Part shown: positions 1-4,184 of the stretch, piece after piece
How the letters are laid out: every line of letters starts with the position of its first letter
Position numbering within the stretch: position 1 is the first letter of the stretch
Origin: an uncultured Bacilli bacterium
Lineage (GTDB): Bacteria > Bacillota_I > Bacilli_A > RF39 > UBA660
DNA: 7,406 nucleotides
NCBI GenBank assembly: GCA_947624475.1
Contig: CANQKK010000041.1
Span: 1-7,406 of the forward strand
Reading direction: 5' to 3'
Made by a program: the position numbers and the translations under genes
Notes under the pieces: generated by a model
The model's database searches: none
What the model was told of the DNA's origin: nothing
What the model saw: the letters and a program-made list of their open reading frames with translations, nothing else

Positions 1-1803
1 AATAACTGGCTAATGAATGCAAAGGACTGGGCTGTATCGCGAACTAGATACTGGGGCGCTCCTATTCCATACTTTAAGTGTGAATGTGGTTATGTGGAAA
101 TGATTGGTTCGATTAGTGAACTTAAAGAAAAAGCAACGACAAAAATAGGTGATGATATTGATTTACATAAACCTTACATTGATAAAATTTATTTAAAATG
201 TCCAAAGTGCGGAAAAGAAATGCATCGTATTCCTGATGTTTTAGATTGTTGGTTTGATTCAGGTTCAATGCCTTTTGCTCAGTATCATTATCCTTTTGAG
301 AATAAAGAATTATGGGAAAGTCAGTTTCCAGCGGACTTTATTGCCGAGGGAATTGATCAAACGAGAGGTTGGTTTTATACCCTTCTTGTCATATCTACTT
401 TCGTAAAGGGATGCTCACCATATAAAAATGTTCTTGTCAATGATTTACTTCTCGATGCTGAAGGCAAAAAGATGAGTAAGTCGAGAGGTAATATTGTAGA
501 ACCATTTACAGCAATGAAGGAATATGGAGCCGATACGGTAAGATTTTATCTACCTTATGTTTCTCCAACATGGACACCACTTAAATTTGATATTGGAGGG
601 TTAAAGGAAGTTTATTCGAAGTTCTTTAATCCACTTCGTAATACTTATTCATTCTTTGTTACTTATGCTAATATTGATAAAATAGATACTGATTTACTAG
701 ATGCTTCTTATGATGAATTAGAAGAAATTGATAAATGGCTCTTATCTAAATATAATAAATTAGTTAAAGAAGTTACTTCTTACTATGAAGAATACGATTT
801 AAATAAAGTTGTTAGAGCTCTTACTTATTTTGTATCCGAAGAATTATCAAACTGGTATATTCGAAGAAATAGAGATCGCTTCTGGGGCGGAGAACTTACT
901 TTATCAAAGAAGGGTGTCTATAAGACAACTTATGATGTTCTAGTGGGTCTTTCAAAACTTATTGCCCCAATTACGCCATATATTAGTGAAGAGATGTATC
1001 AAAATTTGACAGGTGAGTTATCGGTTCATTTAAGTGATTTCCCAGAATATGATAAAAAACTAATTAATCCTAAATTAGAAGAGAAAATGGACTTAGTCAG
1101 AGATTTAATAAGTCTCGGTCGAAATGTTCGTGAGGAAGCTAAAATTAAAGTTAGACAGCCTCTTGGTGAAATACTATTAGATAAAAAGACGGAAAAGATT
1201 ATTGGAGATCTTACTTCCCTTATTAAAGAAGAATTAAATGTTAAGGAAGTTGTCTTCTTAAAAGACCTTAGCGAGTATATGGATTTTCTCGTTAAACCTA
1301 ATTTTAGAGAAGCTGGTAAAATTTTTGGTAAGAATATGAAAGAATTTCAAGAAAAATTAACACATCTTGCAACTGAGGATATTACTAAACTTGAAGATGG
1401 AAAGAGCATTAAAATGACAATTGGCGACTTAGAATATGATATCAATAAAGATATGGTCGATATTCGTATTTCTTCGAAGGAAGGCTTTACTGTTGGCATG
1501 GATAATAATAAATTTGTCATCTTAAATACCACTCTTACTGATAATTTAGTAAACGAGGGACTTGCAAGAGAAACAATATCGAAAGTTCAACAACTTCGTA
1601 AGAACTTGAATTTTGAAATAACTGATCGTATAAATATGTATCTCGATGCTCCTAGCGGTTATAAAGATGCTCTTAAAGATAATCTTGAAATGATTAAAGA
1701 AGAGACATTAACTATTAATATTTATGATAAAGAAAATATTACTAATAAAATAACTATTAATGATTATGAAGTAGGTATTGAATTAGAAGTAATTAAAAAA
1801 TAG
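1..1803 (+). CDS. ileS: Isoleucyl-tRNA synthetase, IleRS2 (eukaryote-like) class, 5'-truncated by the window edge
   Basis: Class I synthetase that charges tRNA-Ile with isoleucine in the cytoplasm. The reading frame is open from base 1, so the ATG at 13 is internal; 600 codons plus a TAG stop are visible, against about 1000-1050 for the full protein. The N-terminal HIGH motif and most of the CP1 editing domain lie upstream. Visible parts: RYWGAPIP near the start; a Cys-X-Cys (codons 27, 29) and Cys-X2-Cys (codons 67, 70) zinc-ribbon pair; WFDSGSMP (250-273); the EGIDQTRGW adenylate-site segment (346-372); KMSKS at 469-483; then a helical anticodon-binding domain with NWYIRRNRDRFW (about 850-885) and a C-terminal domain containing IKVRQPLGEILL. 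The catalytic-core wording and this C-terminus, without the terminal zinc finger of ordinary bacterial IleRS1, fit IleRS2, the class associated with reduced mupirocin sensitivity. The enzyme identity is very secure; the class call is strong but made by eye. Confidence 0.96.
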   Translation, partial: NNWLMNAKDWAVSRTRYWGAPIPYFKCECGYVEMIGSISELKEKATTKIGDDIDLHKPYIDKIYLKCPKCGKEMHRIPDVLDCWFDSGSMPFAQYHYPFENKELWESQFPADFIAEGIDQTRGWFYTLLVISTFVKGCSPYKNVLVNDLLLDAEGKKMSKSRGNIVEPFTAMKEYGADTVRFYLPYVSPTWTPLKFDIGGLKEVYSKFFNPLRNTYSFFVTYANIDKIDTDLLDASYDELEEIDKWLLSKYNKLVKEVTSYYEEYDLNKVVRALTYFVSEELSNWYIRRNRDRFWGGELTLSKKGVYKTTYDVLVGLSKLIAPITPYISEEMYQNLTGELSVHLSDFPEYDKKLINPKLEEKMDLVRDLISLGRNVREEAKIKVRQPLGEILLDKKTEKIIGDLTSLIKEELNVKEVVFLKDLSEYMDFLVKPNFREAGKIFGKNMKEFQEKLTHLATEDITKLEDGKSIKMTIGDLEYDINKDMVDIRISSKEGFTVGMDNNKFVILNTTLTDNLVNEGLARETISKVQQLRKNLNFEITDRINMYLDAPSGYKDALKDNLEMIKEETLTINIYDKENITNKITINDYEVGIELEVIKK

Positions 1804-1823
1804 GGAAGATTTCCCTGTTTTTT
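1795..1823 (+). terminator. Intrinsic terminator of ileS, overlapping its stop codon
   Basis: Arms 1802-1807 (AGGGAA) and 1811-1816 (TTCCCT) pair perfectly around a 3-base loop, and a run of six T follows at 1818-1823. The A-run before the stem (1795-1800) can pair with the T-run, so the element may also terminate transcription from the opposite strand. The left arm begins inside the ileS TAG stop, leaving no spare 3' UTR. Confidence 0.8.
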
Positions 1824-1875
1824 AGTGAAATTATTTTGGTAAAAAAGAACAAACATATTTAAATAAATATAAAAA

Positions 1876-1898
1876 TATGATAAAATTATATCGGTGAT
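1876..1898 (+). promoter_or_regulatory. Possible remnant expression signals of the decayed gene
   Basis: TATGATAAAAT at 1876-1886 resembles a -10 region, and GGTGAT at 1893-1898 is a plausible ribosome binding site 5 bases before the ATG at 1904. No convincing -35 hexamer is visible at the right distance, and the region is so A/T-rich that a chance match is quite possible. Its main value is as support for a once-functional gene start. Confidence 0.3.
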
Positions 1899-1903
1899 AT
1901 TTA

Positions 1904-2061
1904 ATGAACTTTCCTAAAGAATTAACTTTACTTTCCGAAGAAGAAATTTGAGGAGTAAAAGAAGGGTCTAAGGGAAAAATATTTCTATAGTATAATTATC
2001 CCCCGAATTAAGAAAATTAGATTTACCAGTGAAGAAGAAAGTTCTTCAAAAAGAAAATTAA
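1904..2061 (+). pseudogene. Decayed small ORF of unrecognised family
   Basis: From the ATG at 1904 the frame reads MNFPKELTLLSEEEI, then TGA (1949-1951), GVKEGSKGKIFL, TAG (1988-1990), YNYPPN and TAA (2009-2011). Shifting frame at the run of five C (2000-2004) gives a protein-like continuation, PELRKLDLPVKKKVLQKEN, ending in TAA at 2059-2061. The charged, ordinary-looking composition between stops, together with a possible ribosome binding site and -10, suggests the 5' remnant of a real gene broken by point stops and a frameshift. I do not recognise the family. The alternative is that these are chance short frames in A/T-rich spacer. Reading TGA as Trp would not rescue it, because TAG and TAA follow. 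Confidence 0.45.
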
Positions 2062-2088
2062 ATTTCTCTAAATAATTTTGTCAAATAG

Positions 2089-2119
2089 TTGTCAAGCATC
2101 TTGCAAAATTTTCTATAAT
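2089..2119 (+). promoter_or_regulatory. Probable sigma-A-type promoter of rpoZ-proS
   Basis: A consensus -10, TATAAT, lies at 2114-2119. The best -35, TTGTCA at 2089-2094, is 19 bases upstream, slightly longer than the optimal 17. Transcription would then start near 2126. TTGTCAA is repeated upstream at 2078-2084, and a related TTGCAA lies at 2101-2106. The -10 call is firm; the -35 is less certain because of the long spacer. Confidence 0.65.
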
Positions 2120-2137
2120 GATATATTCTTATATCAT
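2118..2137. repeat. Perfect 8-bp inverted repeat over the predicted rpoZ transcription start
   Basis: ATGATATA (2118-2125) and TATATCAT (2130-2137) are exact reverse complements around TTCT. The left arm overlaps the end of the -10 and the right arm stops directly before the ribosome binding site. With transcription starting near 2126 only the right arm would be in the RNA, so a DNA-level operator is more plausible than an RNA hairpin. In such A/T-rich DNA it could also be chance. Confidence 0.5.
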
Positions 2138-2144
2138 AAGGGAG
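2138..2144 (+). promoter_or_regulatory. Ribosome binding site that sets the rpoZ start
   Basis: AAGGGAG at 2138-2144 is 10 bases before the ATG at 2155 but only 1 base before the in-frame GTG at 2146. The GTG is too close to be used, so the ATG at 2155 is the start. Confidence 0.7.
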
Positions 2145-2154
2145 TGTGATACAG

Positions 2155-2355
2155 ATGATATATCCATCTATTGATAAAATTTTAAATGTCGTCGATTCTA
2201 AGTATGCTCTAGTTTATGTTGTCAGTGAAAGAAGTAAACAAATGGCTAAGACTAATTACTATCAAAAGCCACTCAAAGAATACAAGTGTTCTAAAGAAAT
2301 AGGTAGAGCCCTCGAAGAAGTATACGACGGATTAATCAAAATAGAGAAACGTTAA
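2155..2355 (+). CDS. rpoZ: DNA-directed RNA polymerase omega subunit
   Basis: Omega is the small subunit that wraps the C-terminal region of beta' and helps assemble and stabilise core RNA polymerase. The product is 66 residues, about the usual length in Firmicutes. It opens with MIYPSIDKILNVVDSKYALV, which matches the typical omega start (hydrophobic-x-PSID, then D-SKY-LV). The helix SERSKQMA corresponds to the conserved ARRARQL-type segment, and the C-terminal KPLKEYKCSKEIGRALEEV matches the family pattern ending in an ALEE helix. An in-frame GTG nine bases upstream is rejected because it abuts the ribosome binding site. The gene is followed after 43 bases by proS and is probably cotranscribed with it. 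In many Firmicutes rpoZ instead sits with gmk and priA. No missing segment or anomaly is seen. Confidence 0.9.
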   Translation: MIYPSIDKILNVVDSKYALVYVVSERSKQMAKTNYYQKPLKEYKCSKEIGRALEEVYDGLIKIEKR

Positions 2356-2367
2356 TGCTTCTCTTTT
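2343..2367 (+). other. Weak hairpin between rpoZ and proS
   Basis: AGAGAA (2343-2348, inside the end of rpoZ) can pair with TTCTCT (2359-2364) around a 10-base loop, followed by only TTT and then C. It is too weak for a confident terminator. It might slightly attenuate transcription or affect RNA processing between rpoZ and proS. Confidence 0.25.
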
Positions 2368-2398
2368 CTATTGAAACATTAATTAAAGGAGGTCACAA

Positions 2399-3832
2399 AT
2401 GAATAATAAGCAAAATAAAGAAATAATAAGTCGTGACGTCGATTTTGCCAAGTGGTATACCGATATTGTCAGAGTATCAAAACTCGCAAGTTATTCTAAT
2501 ACTAAAGGATGTGTAGTGCTAGAACCAAATGGTTATGCTATTTGGGAAAAAATGCAGAGTATTTTAGATAAAAAATTTAAAGAAACAGGACACAGTAATG
2601 TCTACATGCCTCTTTTGATACCAGAAAACTTACTCCGTAAAGAAAGCGAGTTAGTTGAAGGCTTTGCACCCGAAGTTGCCTGGGTGACCGAGGGTGGAAA
2701 TAAAAAATTAGAAGAAAGACTATGTATAAGACCGACCTCAGAAACACTATTTAGTGAGCATTTTGCCAGTAGTGTATCATCTTACCGTGATTTACCTAAA
2801 CTATATAATCAGTGGTGCAGTGTTTTAAGATGGGAAAAAGAAACACGTCCCTTTCTTCGAAGCCGTGAGTTTTTATGGCAAGAGGGACATACTATTCACG
2901 AAACTAAAGCCGAAGCGGAAGCGGAGACTTTGCGAATGCTAAATATCTATAACGAGTTTTTTCACGATTATTTAGCCATTCCTAGTATCATTGGGAAAAA
3001 AACCGAAAAAGAAAAATTTGCCGGAGCCGAATACACTTATACCGTCGAGGCTCTTATGTATAATGGTGTCGCTCTCCAGTCGGGAACGAGTCACTATTTC
3101 GGTCAAAAGTTTTCGAAAGCTTACGGTATCAAATATCTAAATCGAGAAAACAAGTATGATTACCCATATCAAACTTCGTGGGGAGTATCAAATCGAATGA
3201 TCGGAGCCTTAATCATGGTTCATTCTGACGATTATGGTTTAGTATTACCACCAAAGATAGCCCCTAAAAAGGTTGCCATTATTCCTATCGGAGACGATCT
3301 CGAAGTACTAAGTCTTGCCCATGATTATCAAGAAAAATTAAAAAGTGAAGGTATCGAAACGTACATCGATGACTCTGATAAATCGCCAGGTTTCAAATTT
3401 GCCAAAACGGAAGTAGAAGGAATACCAATTCGTATTGAAATTGGTAAGCGAGATTTAGATAATGGTATCATAACTATCGTTCGAAGAGATACGAGAGAAA
3501 AAAGAGAGTTATTTACCAATACTGATATCGTAAGAGACGTCAAAGTTCTTTTAGATGACATTCAAAATGATATGTATGACCGTGCTCTTCGAAGAAGAGA
3601 AGAATTAACTTATACCGTAACTGATATGGACGAGTTTGAAGACATTATAAATAATCGTCCGGGACTTATCAAAGCGATGTGGTGTGGCGATAGTAAATGT
3701 GAAGAAAAAATCAAAGAGGTAAGAGGTTGCAAGTCGAGATGTATTCCTTTTACCGATGAAAAAGTAGATGATAAATGTATCGTCTGCGGTAAAAAAGCCG
3801 ATAAACTAGTAATTTGGGGTATACAGTATTAA
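2399..3832 (+). CDS. proS: Prolyl-tRNA synthetase, type 3 (archaeal/eukaryotic-like), no INS editing domain
   Basis: Class II synthetase that charges tRNA-Pro with proline; 477 residues, the length expected for type 3 enzymes, against about 570 for bacterial type 1. Visible in order: DFAKWY with an early motif 1 region; RPTSE (111-115); motif 2 around RWEKETRPFLRSREF with WQEGHT (144-165); a proline-site GVALQSGTSH (223-232); motif 3 near GLVLPPKIAP (280-289); an anticodon-binding alpha/beta domain (about 291-395); and a C-terminal zinc domain with Cys429, Cys434, Cys460 and Cys463, ending in IWGIQY. Motifs 2 and 3 are joined without the roughly 180-residue insertion that clears Ala-tRNA-Pro in type 1. 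The start is set by AAAGGAGGT at 2385-2393, 5 bases upstream. It lies downstream of rpoZ and probably shares its promoter. No T-box is seen upstream. Identity and subtype are secure. Confidence 0.97.
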   Translation: MNNKQNKEIISRDVDFAKWYTDIVRVSKLASYSNTKGCVVLEPNGYAIWEKMQSILDKKFKETGHSNVYMPLLIPENLLRKESELVEGFAPEVAWVTEGGNKKLEERLCIRPTSETLFSEHFASSVSSYRDLPKLYNQWCSVLRWEKETRPFLRSREFLWQEGHTIHETKAEAEAETLRMLNIYNEFFHDYLAIPSIIGKKTEKEKFAGAEYTYTVEALMYNGVALQSGTSHYFGQKFSKAYGIKYLNRENKYDYPYQTSWGVSNRMIGALIMVHSDDYGLVLPPKIAPKKVAIIPIGDDLEVLSLAHDYQEKLKSEGIETYIDDSDKSPGFKFAKTEVEGIPIRIEIGKRDLDNGIITIVRRDTREKRELFTNTDIVRDVKVLLDDIQNDMYDRALRRREELTYTVTDMDEFEDIINNRPGLIKAMWCGDSKCEEKIKEVRGCKSRCIPFTDEKVDDKCIVCGKKADKLVIWGIQY

Positions 3833-3868
3833 TATTCTCTTTTTGACGTAGAATAAAAATGAAGAGAA
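3833..3868. other. Competing weak inverted repeats after proS, not a clear terminator
   Basis: TATTCT (3833-3838) can pair with AGAATA (3850-3855), or TTCTCT (3835-3840) with AGAGAA (3863-3868); the two are mutually exclusive. No T-run follows either, so no intrinsic terminator is supported and proS transcripts may run on into secG. Confidence 0.25.
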
Positions 3869-3875
3869 ACAAATA

Positions 3876-3904
3876 TTTACAAAATACTAAATCTTTGTTA
3901 TAAT
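3876..3904 (+). promoter_or_regulatory. Strong extended -10 promoter of secG
   Basis: TTTACA (3876-3881) and TATAAT (3899-3904) are separated by an optimal 17 bases, and TG at 3896-3897 makes the extended -10 form TGnTATAAT. The predicted start is near 3911, giving a leader of about 20 bases to the secG ATG. This is the best promoter in the window and probably also drives rnr and the capA-like gene by readthrough. Confidence 0.85.
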
Positions 3905-3931
3905 ATATCGTGTACGAAAGGAACTGATAAC

Positions 3932-4144
3932 ATGGAAATAGCAGCAGTTATAATTGCCATATTATTAATAGCGTTAGTTTTACTACAAAGTGGTAAAGCC
4001 GAATCTGCTTCGCAGATAATTCAGGGGGGTAATTCTGATTTATTTGCTAATCGTAAAGAAAGAGGATTTGAGTTATTCATAACTAGAGTAACTTATGTCC
4101 TAGGTTTTACTTTCTTTATTCTCTGCTTAATAATATCAATATAG
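3932..4144 (+). CDS. secG: Preprotein translocase subunit SecG
   Basis: Small accessory membrane subunit of the SecYEG protein-export channel. The product is 70 residues, typical for the family. Two hydrophobic segments are clear, about residues 2-18 and 47-69. They are joined by a polar loop containing LLQSGK (17-22), a Gly/Ser-rich stretch, and FANRKERGFELFITRVT, which follows the SecG pattern of LLQ-x-GK, a small-residue loop, then R/K-rich sequence and an L-x-R-x-T entry into the second helix. The start is fixed by AAAGGAA (3917-3923), 8 bases before the ATG, and by the promoter just upstream. SecG next to rnr is a common Firmicutes arrangement, which supports the call. It ends with TAG inside the left arm of a terminator hairpin. 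Confidence 0.92.
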   Translation: MEIAAVIIAILLIALVLLQSGKAESASQIIQGGNSDLFANRKERGFELFITRVTYVLGFTFFILCLIISI

Positions 4145-4169
4145 ACTTAAAAATATTTAAGTCTTTTTT
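4143..4169 (+). terminator. AT-rich intrinsic terminator or attenuator between secG and rnr
   Basis: AGACTTAAA (4143-4151) and TTTAAGTCT (4156-4164) form a perfect 9-bp stem with a 4-base loop, followed by more T to 4169. The stem has only two G-C pairs and includes the last two bases of the secG stop codon. The rnr ribosome binding site begins 5 bases later with no visible promoter between, so some transcription must read through. Partial termination, lowering rnr relative to secG, is the likely effect. Confidence 0.75.
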
Positions 4170-4174
4170 CTAAT

Positions 4175-4179
4175 GGAGG
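4175..4179 (+). promoter_or_regulatory. Ribosome binding site that sets the rnr start
   Basis: GGAGG at 4175-4179 lies 5 bases before the ATG at 4185. The earlier in-frame ATG at 4173 overlaps this site and would leave no binding site of its own, so it is not the start. Confidence 0.85.
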
Positions 4180-4184
4180 CCCTT

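Larger units (their letters stand above)
1824..2154. other. Gene-poor spacer between ileS and rpoZ
   Basis: These 331 bases hold no intact gene. The first part (1824-1900) is very A/T-rich. The middle (about 1904-2061) contains the decayed ORF, including a short perfect inverted repeat GAAGAA/TTCTTC at 2034-2047. The last part (about 2070-2154) is the rpoZ control region. I found no tRNA-like fold, T-box landmark or recognisable riboswitch by eye. Confidence 0.6.

Noticed and set aside
13..15. ATG at 13 as the ileS start
   Set aside because: The frame is open upstream to base 1, and the sequence at this point is the middle of the synthetase core.
1347..1532. Antisense 61-codon frame inside ileS
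   Set aside because: Complement of well-conserved synthetase coding sequence, with no ribosome binding site or recognisable product.
1949..1951. TGA read as tryptophan in the decayed ORF
   Set aside because: TAG and TAA follow soon in the same frame, and all intact genes use TGG for Trp. The absence of TGA among five stop codons is too few to suggest a code change.
2078..2096. CtsR heat-shock operator in the rpoZ promoter
   Set aside because: The tandem TGTCAAA-like heptamers recall the CtsR site, but the first base differs and the spacing is 4 rather than 3 bases, so the match is not good enough.
2146..2148. GTG at 2146 as the rpoZ start
   Set aside because: It lies one base after the AAGGGAG ribosome binding site; the ATG at 2155 has workable spacing and gives the typical omega N-terminus.
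1824..2154. T-box or other riboswitch ahead of rpoZ-proS
   Set aside because: No T-box landmark sequence or antiterminator-terminator pair is visible, and the predicted rpoZ leader is only about 30 bases.
3328..3561. Antisense 77-codon frame inside proS
   Set aside because: Lies opposite the conserved anticodon-binding domain; no start signals or family resemblance.
4173..4175. ATG at 4173 as the rnr start
   Set aside because: It overlaps the GGAGG ribosome binding site that serves the ATG at 4185.
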